Below, one piece after another: positions 43,094-51,699 of a stretch of DNA of 52,682 bases. The stretch is taken from NCBI RefSeq assembly GCF_001730685.1, contig NZ_MDJR01000008.1, positions 1-52,682 of the forward strand, in the 5' to 3' direction. The translations under genes and the position numbers were made by a program. Each line of letters opens with the position of its first letter. Positions within the stretch are counted from its first letter, which is position 1. The DNA comes from Caloranaerobacter ferrireducens. Its GTDB lineage: Bacteria > Bacillota > Clostridia > Tissierellales > Thermohalobacteraceae. The notes under the pieces were generated by a model. The model searched no databases. It saw only the letters and a list, made by a program, of their open reading frames with translations, and was not told the DNA's origin.

Positions 43094-44320
43094 CTAAAGA
43101 AAATATACCTCTCTCTCTTCTCCTTTGTTTAAGCCCTCTTCATTAGATTTAATTATTACATATCCATTTGAATTAGATAACAATGTAATCATTCCTGATT
43201 TCCCATAATTAGGTTTAGCAAATATTTTGCCTTGTCTTTCTTCTAAAGTTACCATTTGATATGTTTCTCTACCAGGAAACGAATGAATATTAGAATCCAT
43301 AACCGCTTTTGTTTTTTTAATCTCATATGGCATGTCCATAATTTTTCTTACAAGATATTCAACAAAAACTTTGAAAATTATAATAGACGATACAGGATGT
43401 CCTGGTAAACCAAATATTATTTTTCCACCGGCTTCGCCTACTAAAGTAGGTTTCCCAGGTTTTATTGATACACCATGTATAAAAACACCTTCACCTTGAA
43501 AAGAATTTATTAATTGATAAGTATAATCCCTATTCCCAACAGAACTACCTCCAGAAATAAGTACAATATCTGATAAGTCTATAGCTTTTTCCAATTCTTT
43601 TTTTAACAAGTTAAAATCATCTTTTACAATTACTCTTTGTACAACTTCTCCTCCTATTTGTTGGACTAAAGCACTAAGACTATATCCGTTAATATCTCTT
43701 ATTTTCCCAAAATCTAATTTTTCATCTAAATCTATCAGCTCATCTCCAGTTGAAATAATGTAAAATCTAGGTTTCTTATATACTTTAACATTCTTTAATC
43801 CTATAGCTGCAAGAACACCTATATCTTGTGGTTCCAATCTCTTTCCACGTTTTAAAACAATACTACCTTTCTTTATATCATCGCCAGCTCTAATTATATT
43901 CTCACCTGGAGCAATAGGTTTTAAGACTGCTATTGTATTCTCATCAATTACCTCTACATTTTCTATCATTATTACTCCGTCTGCCCTTTCAGGAATCATA
44001 CCCCCAGTTGGTACATAAACTGCTTCTCCATATGTTATTTTAAACTCAGTTTTACTTCCCATTTTGACTTCACCTATTAAGTTTAAAAAACTTGGTATAG
44101 TATCAGTTGCTCCATGACTATCACTACTTATGATTGCATAACCATCTACTGTAGAACGGTTAAATTCTGGAACATTTATATCAGATATAATATCTTCGGC
44201 TAAAACTCTTCCTAAAACTTTTGTTATTTCAATTTCCTGAATATCTAGCTCAAAATCCATAAACTTTTCTACTATCATTTTCTTAGCTTTCTCTACAGAA
44301 ACTACATTAAAAAAATCCAT
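43094..44320 (-). CDS. moeA: MoeA, molybdopterin molybdotransferase
   Basis: This 408-residue enzyme inserts molybdate or tungstate into adenylylated molybdopterin. Blocks VPEFNRSTVDGYAI, PTGGMIPERADGVIMIE, GDDIKKGS, STGDELI, ISGGSSVGNRDYT and FGLPGHPVSS match MoeA. I start at ATG 44320, which overlaps the ABC ATPase stop (TAATG) with GGAAGG upstream; the longer frame lies inside that gene. Being in the tungstate transporter operon, it may be the tungsten-specific copy, while the fused copy handles molybdenum, or the reverse. Confidence 0.93.
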   Translation of the reverse strand: MDFFNVVSVEKAKKMIVEKFMDFELDIQEIEITKVLGRVLAEDIISDINVPEFNRSTVDGYAIISSDSHGATDTIPSFLNLIGEVKMGSKTEFKITYGEAVYVPTGGMIPERADGVIMIENVEVIDENTIAVLKPIAPGENIIRAGDDIKKGSIVLKRGKRLEPQDIGVLAAIGLKNVKVYKKPRFYIISTGDELIDLDEKLDFGKIRDINGYSLSALVQQIGGEVVQRVIVKDDFNLLKKELEKAIDLSDIVLISGGSSVGNRDYTYQLINSFQGEGVFIHGVSIKPGKPTLVGEAGGKIIFGLPGHPVSSIIIFKVFVEYLVRKIMDMPYEIKKTKAVMDSNIHSFPGRETYQMVTLEERQGKIFAKPNYGKSGMITLLSNSNGYVIIKSNEEGLNKGEEREVYFL

Positions 44321-44952
44321 TAGAAAAACACCTTCCCATCCTCTAAGCAAATTACTTCATCACAAATTTTTTCAATCTGTTTTAAATCATGAGTTACTAT
44401 TATCACTGTCGTACCTTTTTCTCTATTCATGTTTATAATCTCTTTTTCAATAATAAAAACAGATTTACTGTCTAGATTTGATGTAGGTTCATCAAGTATT
44501 AACAGTTTTGGATTAAATACCATCCCTCTCGCAATAGATACTTTTTGTGATTCTCCACCAGACAAATTAGTTGCTATTGCATCTCTCAAGTAATTAATTC
44601 TAAATCGATTCATAATTTCATTAACCATGCTCTTTCTTATATGTTTAGGTATTTTTCTCAGTTTTAAAGGATACTCTATATTTTCGTATACACTTCTTGC
44701 TAATAGCTTAGGCCTTTGAAAAACTATTGTCATTTCTTTTAAAATACTTTTACTTAGTTGTTTGCCATCATATTTCACTACACCATCAAAATCTTTATCT
44801 AAACCAGCTACTATATTTAATAAAGTAGTTTTCCCTACACCATTTTGTCCAATTAAACCTGTAATTTTTCCCTTTTTTATTTTAAGTTCACTTATATTTA
44901 AAATATTTTTATTACCATAGTTTTTCTTAACATTATATAAGGAAACTTCCAT
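44320..44952 (-). CDS. tupC: Tungstate/molybdate ABC transporter ATPase (TupC-like)
   Basis: This 210-residue ATPase has Walker A GQNGVGKTTLL (about 35-45), the signature LSGGESQKVSIARG and Walker B LLILDEPTSNLD, then the H-loop VTHD. It lacks the extra molybdate-binding C-terminal domain of ModC, in keeping with TupC. It follows the permease gene by one base and is coupled to moeA. The energy from ATP drives oxyanion import with TupA and TupB. Confidence 0.9.
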   Translation of the reverse strand: MEVSLYNVKKNYGNKNILNISELKIKKGKITGLIGQNGVGKTTLLNIVAGLDKDFDGVVKYDGKQLSKSILKEMTIVFQRPKLLARSVYENIEYPLKLRKIPKHIRKSMVNEIMNRFRINYLRDAIATNLSGGESQKVSIARGMVFNPKLLILDEPTSNLDSKSVFIIEKEIINMNREKGTTVIIVTHDLKQIEKICDEVICLEDGKVFF

Positions 44953-44953
44953 A

Positions 44954-45643
44954 TCACTCCTCCTGAGTATAGGTGTAAATTATGTTATTAACTAAAAATG
45001 AAATTATTAATAATACAATTCCTAAAGCTATAGCCTTCGAATAATCCCCCATAGAATTAAACATAGCTATAGAAGTTGTAATAACTCTAGTGTACCCCTT
45101 TATATTACCTCCAACTATCATAACTGTACCAATCTCAGAAATAGCCCTTGAAAATCCAGTAATCACATTTAGTAATATATCTACTTTAAGCTCCCTTATT
45201 ATCAAAATCAATATATCTATTCTATTTGCACCTAATGTAATTCCCAATTTTTCAATTTCCTTACCTCTGAATTTTGATAGATTATATGTTAATCCTAAAA
45301 TTAGTGGTGTAACTAATAGTGTTTGAGCTATTATCATAGCCATAGGAGTATATAATAAGTTTAAAAAACCCAAAGGACCTCTCCTAGATAAAATAATTGC
45401 TACAATTAAACCAACTATAACCGATGGAATACTCATGAATGTGTAAAGAATCCTTGTAAATAATTTTTTACCCTTAAAACTTTTTAGCCCTAAAAAAATT
45501 CCTATTGGAACAGTAATTATTGAAGCTAAAACAGTAGAGGTAGAAGAAACAAATATTGATAACAATATTATTTGATACATCTCTCTATCAAAGCTTAATA
45601 AAAGCTTTATAGCTTCCTTTACCCCATCTAAAATATAATCCAT
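44954..45643 (-). CDS. tupB: Tungstate ABC transporter permease (TupB)
   Basis: This protein of about 229 residues has five or more membrane helices and the inner-membrane permease signature around REIEKLGITLGANRIDILILIIRE (a TupB/ModB-type EAA loop) with SRAISEIGTVMIVGGN following. The ATG at 45643 has GGAGG 8 bases upstream, preferred over the GTG three bases earlier. It is next to a TupA-type binding protein and a TupC-type ATPase. Confidence 0.9.
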   Translation of the reverse strand: MDYILDGVKEAIKLLLSFDREMYQIILLSIFVSSTSTVLASIITVPIGIFLGLKSFKGKKLFTRILYTFMSIPSVIVGLIVAIILSRRGPLGFLNLLYTPMAMIIAQTLLVTPLILGLTYNLSKFRGKEIEKLGITLGANRIDILILIIRELKVDILLNVITGFSRAISEIGTVMIVGGNIKGYTRVITTSIAMFNSMGDYSKAIALGIVLLIISFLVNNIIYTYTQEE

Positions 45644-45668
45644 CACTTCTACCTCCCTTTGTTAGTAG

Positions 45669-45780
45669 TTCGCTATTCGTCACTCGCTATTTGATATTCG
45701 ATATGTCGGAAAGCCAATAGTCAATAATCTAATTTTACATTCCCTATCCCTGTTCTCTGTTTCTAGTACCCAGTACCTAT
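45669..45780. repeat. Heptad-periodic spacer ending in the tupA stop codon
   Basis: 45669-45710 reads in six 7-base steps TTCGCTA, TTCGTCA, CTCGCTA, TTTGATA, TTCGATA, TGTCGGA. 45739-45780 reads ATTCCCT, ATCCCTG, TTCTCTG, TTTCTAG, TACCCAG, TACCTAT, the last spanning the tupA stop (45777-45779). Linking sequence is A/T-rich (AATCTAATTTTACATT). No gene is evident. Confidence 0.7.
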
Positions 45781-46616
45781 TTTCTGCCATTTGGTATAAA
45801 TAGAGGTACTTCAAACCTATCTTTACCGTATTCTCCAATTAACTTCTGTGTTTTATCTGAAAGCAGCCAGTTCATAAACATTTTTGCACCTTCTAAATTA
45901 ATATTATCGTTTTTATTTGGATTAACTAAAATTATCCCATACTGATTAAACAGTCTATTATCTTTTTCTATTAATATACTTAAATTTATCTTATCCCTTA
46001 ATTTTAAATAAGTAGCTCTATCTGTCAATGTAATAGCTCTCATTTCATCTGCCATCTTTAGCACATCACCCATTCCTCTACCTGCAGACACATACCAAGC
46101 ACCCTCTGGTTCAATACCTGCTTCTCGCCATATTTTTAATTCCTTTTTATGTGTTCCTGAATTATCTCCTCTTGAGATAAATTTATACTTATTTTTTGCT
46201 ATAGTTTTAAAAGCTTCAATTATATCATTAGATTTACCCATAAACTCTACTTCTAAATCTTTAGGTCCTACTAAAACAAAATCATTATACATAACATCAT
46301 GCCTTTTAAGTCCATGTCCTTCTTTTACAAATTGTTCTTCATCTGATTTAGCATGTACTAATAATATATCTGCTTCACCGTCTCTTCCCATTTGTAACGC
46401 CTTTCCCGTACCTACTGCAATTACTTTTACTTTAATACCGGTTTCATCTTCAAATTTAGGTAATAAGTAATCTAATAACCCACTATCCCTAGTACTAGTT
46501 GTGGTAGCTAGTATTATGGTATTTGAATTGACTTTATTTTTTTCCTGAATATTACACCCTATTAATAAGACTAAAACTAATGCTATACTCAATAAAATGG
46601 TAAGTTTTCTATTCAT
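45777..46616 (-). CDS. tupA: Tungstate-binding ABC lipoprotein (TupA)
   Basis: This 279-residue solute-binding lipoprotein captures tungstate outside the membrane. The signal peptide ends in the lipobox LLIGC. The mature part begins with the TupA hallmark ATTTSTRDSGLLDYLLPKFE, then GTGKALQMGRDGEADILLVHA. This set separates TupA from ModA. The ATG at 46616 has GGAGG 8 bases before it; the earlier ATG at 46622 is too close. A riboswitch-like leader precedes it. Tungstate suits a W-dependent formate dehydrogenase; the metal used is inferred. Confidence 0.93.
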   Translation of the reverse strand: MNRKLTILLSIALVLVLLIGCNIQEKNKVNSNTIILATTTSTRDSGLLDYLLPKFEDETGIKVKVIAVGTGKALQMGRDGEADILLVHAKSDEEQFVKEGHGLKRHDVMYNDFVLVGPKDLEVEFMGKSNDIIEAFKTIAKNKYKFISRGDNSGTHKKELKIWREAGIEPEGAWYVSAGRGMGDVLKMADEMRAITLTDRATYLKLRDKINLSILIEKDNRLFNQYGIILVNPNKNDNINLEGAKMFMNWLLSDKTQKLIGEYGKDRFEVPLFIPNGRK

Positions 46617-46663
46617 CACCATATCCTCCTTTTAATAAGTTTTATAATTTCCTAAGTATTAGA

Positions 46664-46860
46664 ACAAAATCTTCGATTTGAATAAATTAAAGAAGATTTT
46701 GTTGAAATCCATAAACGGAAATTATATTTAAAATTATCCACAATTCAATAAGGTCTATAACGACTCTGGCATGTAAGCATGCCAGATAAAGTTTCAATAA
46801 AATCAACATTAATTTTTTAAAAATATAAGATTTTATTATAATTTCCTATGGATTATAAAA
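46664..46860. repeat. Structured intergenic repeat, copy B
   Basis: This second copy (about 197 bp) matches 4068-4182. ACAAAATCTTC (46664-46674) with GAAGATTTTGT (46692-46702), AATCCAT (46706-46712) and GGAAATTAT (46717-46725) recur in order, and ATAATTTCC (46838-46846) with ATGGATT (46848-46854) and the ending GGATTATAAAA. It carries an internal insertion that has its own hairpin, TCTGGCATG/CATGCCAGA around 46776-46798. It lies in the tupA leader, between the riboswitch terminator and the start codon. Confidence 0.8.
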
Positions 46861-46884
46861 AAACAGTCCCAGAAAGGACTGTTT
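46855..46884 (-). terminator. Intrinsic terminator of the tup operon leader
   Basis: AAACAGTCC (46861-46869) and GGACTGTTT (46876-46884) are perfect arms, followed on the minus strand by TTTTTTA. It lies between the riboswitch-like leader and tupA, so it must be regulated for the operon to be expressed. Confidence 0.88.
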
Positions 46885-46885
46885 A

Positions 46886-47022
46886 AGTTGCTGACAACTA
46901 ATTTGGGTATAAAAACCCAACAGCATAAATATATGTTGTCAACTAACCCAAATTTTCCTTTCCAAACACGGGAGGCATAAAGATTTCTCCTTATACCCAT
47001 CGGCTTAATATCCATAGCTTAT
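46886..47022 (-). promoter_or_regulatory. Probable Moco/Tuco-type riboswitch controlling tup-moe operon
   Basis: The minus-strand leader contains GCCGATGGGTATAAGGAG, ATGCCTCCCGTGTTTGG and AAAGG, resembling the Moco RNA motif (stem GGTATAAG with CTTTATGCC, then CCTCCC...GGAAAGG). AATTTGGGT (46900-46908) can pair with ACCCAA (46915-46920) or with ACCCAAATT (46946-46954). GACAAC (46893-46898) can pair with GTTGTC (46935-46940). The latter two pairings exclude each other, as expected of an expression platform before the terminator. The 46623-47027 gap is thus leader plus repeat. No P3-dependent Moco/Tuco discrimination is attempted. Confidence 0.7.
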
Positions 47023-47027
47023 CCACC

Positions 47028-47810
47028 TTAGGACATTAAGCTCGAAAAATTTGAATAGATATTCATTTTTTTACCTCTTGCAAACCCGATCAATGTAATA
47101 TTAAGCTCTCTTGCTATATCTACAGCTAAACTAGTAGGAGCTGATCTTGAAATTAATACTGGTATCTGTCTCTTAGCAATCTTAATCAATATTTCAGAAG
47201 AAACCCTTCCACTGGTTAAAACCATTTTATCTTTCAAGTCTATATCATCTAGTAAAGCTCTGCCTAAAATTTTATCTAGAGCATTATGTCTTCCAATATC
47301 CTCTTCAAATAGTATCATTTTATCTTCTTGACACAATGCACAGCTATGAACTCCGCCAGTACTTGCGAAAAGCTCCGACTTTTTGTTGAATATTCTAATT
47401 AACTTTAAAATATTCTCTTTCTTTACTGTTATATTTCTCTTTATACTTTTGCTTTTAAATGAATCCATAACATTATAGAATATAGATCCTTTTCCGCATC
47501 CAGTAGTTATAGTTCTCTTACCATATAGCTTCTTTGCTAAAATATTTTTGTTTTTTGTATAAACATATGCATGTCCATTATCTTTATCTATTGTAATATT
47601 AGCTATATCTTCCTTCTTATTTACAATTCCTTCAGAATGTAAAAATCCTATAGCTAAATACTTAAGAGATTTAGGACTACATAGAAGTGTAACAAACTCT
47701 TCATCATTTATGAAAATGGTAAAAGGATACTCAACAACTATTATATCTGTATCATTTCTATTTTTTTCGTCGTTCAACCTAAGTATTTTATACTCTTTTA
47801 CATTATCCAT
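47028..47810 (-). CDS. fdhD: FdhD, formate dehydrogenase accessory sulfurtransferase
   Basis: This 260-residue protein carries sulfur from a cysteine desulfurase to the Mo/W cofactor of formate dehydrogenase. It has family segments PFTIFINDEEF, LAIGFLHSEGIV, TTGCGKGS (C105), STGGVHSCALC, EDIGRHNALDKILG and GRVSSEILIK. The CxxC pair usual in Escherichia coli FdhD is reduced to one cysteine here (CGKG); some other FdhD proteins also lack the second. It is near the formate dehydrogenase gene, as expected. Confidence 0.93.
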   Translation of the reverse strand: MDNVKEYKILRLNDEKNRNDTDIIVVEYPFTIFINDEEFVTLLCSPKSLKYLAIGFLHSEGIVNKKEDIANITIDKDNGHAYVYTKNKNILAKKLYGKRTITTGCGKGSIFYNVMDSFKSKSIKRNITVKKENILKLIRIFNKKSELFASTGGVHSCALCQEDKMILFEEDIGRHNALDKILGRALLDDIDLKDKMVLTSGRVSSEILIKIAKRQIPVLISRSAPTSLAVDIARELNITLIGFARGKKMNIYSNFSSLMS

Positions 47811-47828
47811 TCTATCAATCCTTTTAAA

Positions 47829-48455
47829 TTATGTTAAACATTTAACCCCTATTCCCTTTTTCTCTTGCAATGTCTTAAATTTAGTAAGCTCTTGTATTGT
47901 ATTTAAATTTATAAACATATCCCAATTAGGACTGAATTTACAAGCAATCATCTCGTTTACTATATAAAAATCTAGACTTTTAACTAATGAAAAAACCGAC
48001 CTTTTCCCCCTATTAAGCTGACCTTCAATTGCAACTGTTATACTCTTCGAATAAAAGGCATTAAAAGGCTCTATCCAACCACCAACTTGTGTAACACAAC
48101 CATGATAATTTCTGCTATTTAAACATTTTTTCATATGTTTGATATAGTCTATATTAATAACGGGCATATCACATGCTATAAAATACACATATTGACTTTT
48201 TGCATTCATTAAACCTGCATGTATCCCGCTTAAAGGTCCCATATCTTTTATAATATCAGACACAATTCTACAATCGACTTCACTATAATACTCCGGCTTA
48301 TTAGATACAATAATTATGTCATCAAACTCATCTTTAAGCTTTTCAATAATCCATAAAATAAGCCTTCTACCATTTATATTTAATAGCTGCTTATCAAATC
48401 CCATTCTAGTACTTTTACCGCCAGCTAATATTACAGCGCTTCCAAATTTATTCAT
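47829..48455 (-). CDS. mobA: MobA, molybdenum cofactor guanylyltransferase
   Basis: This 208-residue enzyme adds GMP to Moco to make the bis-MGD cofactor used by formate dehydrogenase. N-terminal VILAGGKSTRMGFDKQLL is the nucleotide-binding motif. SDIIKDMGPLSGIHAGL and ACDMPVI follow. The ATG at 48455 has GAGGGA 7 bases upstream; the ATG at 48482 lies inside the upstream mog gene with poor spacing. Its 3' end contains GGGAATAGGGGTT, resembling the heptad spacer style. It supports bis-MGD enzymes rather than the hydroxylase. Confidence 0.9.
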   Translation of the reverse strand: MNKFGSAVILAGGKSTRMGFDKQLLNINGRRLILWIIEKLKDEFDDIIIVSNKPEYYSEVDCRIVSDIIKDMGPLSGIHAGLMNAKSQYVYFIACDMPVINIDYIKHMKKCLNSRNYHGCVTQVGGWIEPFNAFYSKSITVAIEGQLNRGKRSVFSLVKSLDFYIVNEMIACKFSPNWDMFINLNTIQELTKFKTLQEKKGIGVKCLT

Positions 48456-48465
48456 GTTAATCCCT

Positions 48466-48954
48466 CTATCTAGCACATTCACCTGTTTTACCGGTCATAA
48501 TCTCTAGCCCATGATGCACAGCATCAATAATATATTCCAAAGACTCCCTTACTGCCTTGGGGCTTCCAGGTAAGTTAATGATTAAAGTTTTATTTCTTAT
48601 ACCTGAAATGCCACGGGAAAGCATAGCCCTAGAGGTTATCTGAAGGCTATAATACCTTATAGCCTCAGATATCCCTGGTGCAAGCCTGTCAATAGCTTTC
48701 CTCGTAGCTTCCGGTGTAACATCTCTAGTACTGAATCCAGTACCTCCTGTTGTTAAGATTAAATCAACACTTAATTCATCTGCCATATAAACTATTTCTT
48801 CATATATCATATTCTCTTCATCGGGAAGTACAATATATTTTTCTACCTGATAGCCTTTTTCTGTTACTATATCCTTTATAACTTTACCGCTTAAATCTTC
48901 TCTTTCTTTCTTATACCCCTTATCACTAGCAGTAATAATACCTACTTTAAACAT
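48466..48954 (-). CDS. mog: MogA/MoaB family molybdopterin adenylyltransferase
   Basis: This 162-residue protein adenylylates molybdopterin before MoeA acts. Family blocks VGIITASDKGYKKERED, LILTTGGTGFSTRDVTPEAT and NLPGSPKAVRESL are clear. I start at ATG 48954, behind GGGGTGG; the GTG at 48963 is within that site. The length is that of MoaB-type enzymes. It lies directly ahead of mobA and overlaps only its longer, rejected start. Confidence 0.93.
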   Translation of the reverse strand: MFKVGIITASDKGYKKEREDLSGKVIKDIVTEKGYQVEKYIVLPDEENMIYEEIVYMADELSVDLILTTGGTGFSTRDVTPEATRKAIDRLAPGISEAIRYYSLQITSRAMLSRGISGIRNKTLIINLPGSPKAVRESLEYIIDAVHHGLEIMTGKTGECAR

Positions 48955-49008
48955 TTTATCCACCCCAAAATTTAGAAATCTCCTCCTAATTTCACCTGTA
49001 AGTAATAA

Positions 49009-51681
49009 TTATAATTTTTCAACTTTTACTGCACACACCTTAAGCTCTGGTATTTTAGCAATTGAGTCTAGTTCTGTATTAGTTAGGAAGTTAGCTGCAC
49101 CATCTGCAAAGTGGAAAGGCATAAATACTACATCTTCATCTACAATGTCTGTAATTTTAACTTTAGTTGTAATTTCACCACGTCTTGATGTAACTTTTAC
49201 CTTATCCCCATCATTAAGTCCAAGCTTATTAGCAGTAGCTGGATTTATTTCAATGTATGACTCTGGTGATAATTTGTTTAATCCTTCCACTCTACCTGTC
49301 ATTGTTCTTGTGTGATAATGATATAATACCCTACCTGTAGTTAAAATAAACGGATATTCAGAATCAGGCAATTCTGCACTTTCTACATAATCAGTTGGCA
49401 TAAATAAACCTTTACCCCTAGCACAGGAATCTTTGTGTAAATATTTAGTTCCTGGGTGGTCTTTTGTAGGGCATGGCCATTGTAATCCTACTTCTTCAAT
49501 TCTATCGTAACTTATACCACCATATTGAGGTGTTACAGAAGCTATCTCATTCATTATCTCAGATGGATGTGAATACTTTTTATCGTATCCTAGCATATTC
49601 ATTATATCCATCAATATTTCCCAATCAGGCTTTGATTCTCCAACTGGTTCTATAGCCTTTCTAACTCTCTGAACCCTTCTTTCTGTATTAGTAAACGTAC
49701 CATCTTTTTCAGCAAAAGATGCGGCTGGTAAAACTACATCAGCAAGTTCTGCTGTTTCTGTTAAGAAAATATCTTGAACAACTAGAAAATCTAAATTTTC
49801 TAACGCTTTCTTAACATGATTTAAATCAGGGTCAGATACCATTGGATTTTCACCCATGATATACATGAATTTAATATTACCTTCTTCTGCTTCATGTATC
49901 ATTTCTGGTATTGTTAAACCTACCTTTGATGATAGTTTAACTCCCCATGCCTTCTCAAACTTTTCTATTACCTCTGGTTTAAATACTTTTTGATATCCTG
50001 GTAAGTCTGCTGGTAATCCACCCATATCACAAGCACCTTGAACGTTGTTCTGACCACGTAATGGGTTAACTCCTGCTGATTCCTTGCCTACATTACCACA
50101 TAATAATGCTAAGTTAGAAACAGCCATAACACCATGTGTGCCAGTTCTATGTTGAGTTATACCCATAGCATAATAAATTCCAGCTTTGTCGGCCTTAGCA
50201 TATAGTCTTGCAGCCTTCCTAATATCTTCAGGGTCTCCACCACAAATTTCTCCTACTTTTTCAGGTGTATAATCTTTAACTAGTTTTTCTAATTCTTCAT
50301 AGTTTTCCGTTCTTTGTTTAATATATTCTTTATCTTGTAGTCCTTCTTCTATAATTACATTCATCATACCATTAAATAGAGCTATATTTGTACCTGGTCT
50401 GATTTGTAAAAATACATCTGCATCCTTAGCTAAATCTATTCTTCTTGGATCTGCTACGATAATCTTAGCTCCTCTTAATTTAGCCTGCCTCATTTGAGCT
50501 CCAATTACTGGATGGTTTTCTGTTGTATTAGAACCTGTAACAAAAATTACATCAGCATTTACAATTTCCTCAATACTATTTGTCATAGCACCACTACCTA
50601 ATGTAGTTGCAAGACCTGCAACTGTTGAGGAGTGTCAGAGTCGTGCACAGTGGTCAACATTATTTGTGCCGATTACACCTCTAAATAATTTTTGGAAAAG
50701 ATAATTCTCTTCGTTTGTACACCTAGCAGAAGTAAGCCCTGCAAAAGCTTCTGAACCATATTTATCTTTAATTTCTTTTATTTTGTCAGTAATAAGTCTG
50801 TATGCTTCATCCCATGTCGACTCTACAAATTTACCATCCTTTTTAATTAATGGCTTTTTCAATCGATCGGGATGATTAACAAAGTTATATCCAAATTTGC
50901 CCTTTACACATAATAATCCATTGTTCGATGGACCATCTGCAGGCTGTACACCAACTATCTTATTATCTTTTACAAGCAAATCCATCTGACAACCAACACC
51001 ACAATATGAACAAGTTGTTCTTACTTTTTTAGCCTCCCATAATCTAAATTTCTCCTTAGATTTTGGCATCAAAGCACCTACTGGACATACTGATACACAG
51101 TTACCACAAGATACACATATTGAATTTTCAATACCTTCTTCAAATGGAGTAGTTACATGCACCTTAAATCCGCGCTCACTAAATCCTATTGCATTAGTAC
51201 ATTGCAATTCTGAACAAACTCTAACACATTTACCGCACATAATGCATTTATTCTGGTCATTATAATAAAATGGGTTAGTATCATCAATAGGATACTTCTT
51301 TTTGTCCCCTTTAAAACTTGATTCCTTGATATCATACTCGTAACAATAATCCTGAAGCTTGCAATCTCCTGATTTTTCGCAAGTTAAACAGTCTAGTGGA
51401 TGATTTGCAATGAGAAGCTCTAATATATCTTTCCTTGCTTTGATAACTCTATCACTATGAGTGTAAATTTCCATACCCTCTTCTACTTTAGTTGAACAAG
51501 CTGTAAGAAGATTTCTTCTTCCTACTACTTCTACAACACAAAGTCTACAAGCAGCATGAGGTTCTAATCTTTCATCATGACAGAGGGTAGGAATCTCAAT
51601 TCCTATTTCTCTACATGCTTGAAGTATCGTTAAATCTTCTGATACTTCAACTTTCTTGCCGTTTATAGTAATATTAACCAT
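49009..51681 (-). CDS. fdhF: Selenocysteine formate dehydrogenase, catalytic subunit (FdhF2 type)
   Basis: This 890-residue enzyme oxidises formate to CO2 at a Mo/W-bis-MGD centre. An in-frame UGA at 50635-50637 encodes selenocysteine at residue 349, within VDHCARL-U-HSSTVAGL, exactly the family position. The reading frame continues to the stop at 49009 through GLATTLGSGAMTNS. The N-terminus has a 2Fe-2S domain (C35, C46, C49, C63 region CHDERLEPHAACRLC), a His-Cys cluster and two 4Fe-4S ferredoxin motifs, then the Mo-domain cluster CSYCGVGC. A selenocysteine insertion hairpin is visible. The extra Fe-S domains match enzymes that couple to HylABC. A simple ORF caller splits this gene in two. 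Confidence 0.95.
50605..50637 (-). promoter_or_regulatory. Bacterial SECIS element and selenocysteine UGA codon
   Basis: The UGA (50635-50637) is followed after 11 bases by AGTTGCA (50617-50623) and TGCAACT (50605-50611) around a GGTCT loop. The Escherichia coli fdhF SECIS hairpin also has a GGUCU apical loop over GC-rich GCA/UGC bases. SelB, SelA, SelC and SelD genes are not in this window. Confidence 0.93.
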
Positions 51682-51699
51682 AAAATCTACCCTCCCTGC

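Noticed and set aside
45669-45780. CRISPR array
   Set aside because: Units are 7 bases and degenerate, with no 24-40-base repeats or unique spacers and no cas genes.
49009-50586. Formate dehydrogenase split into two genes by a stop
   Set aside because: The stop is a UGA at the selenocysteine position with a SECIS hairpin and intact frame beyond, so it is one gene.
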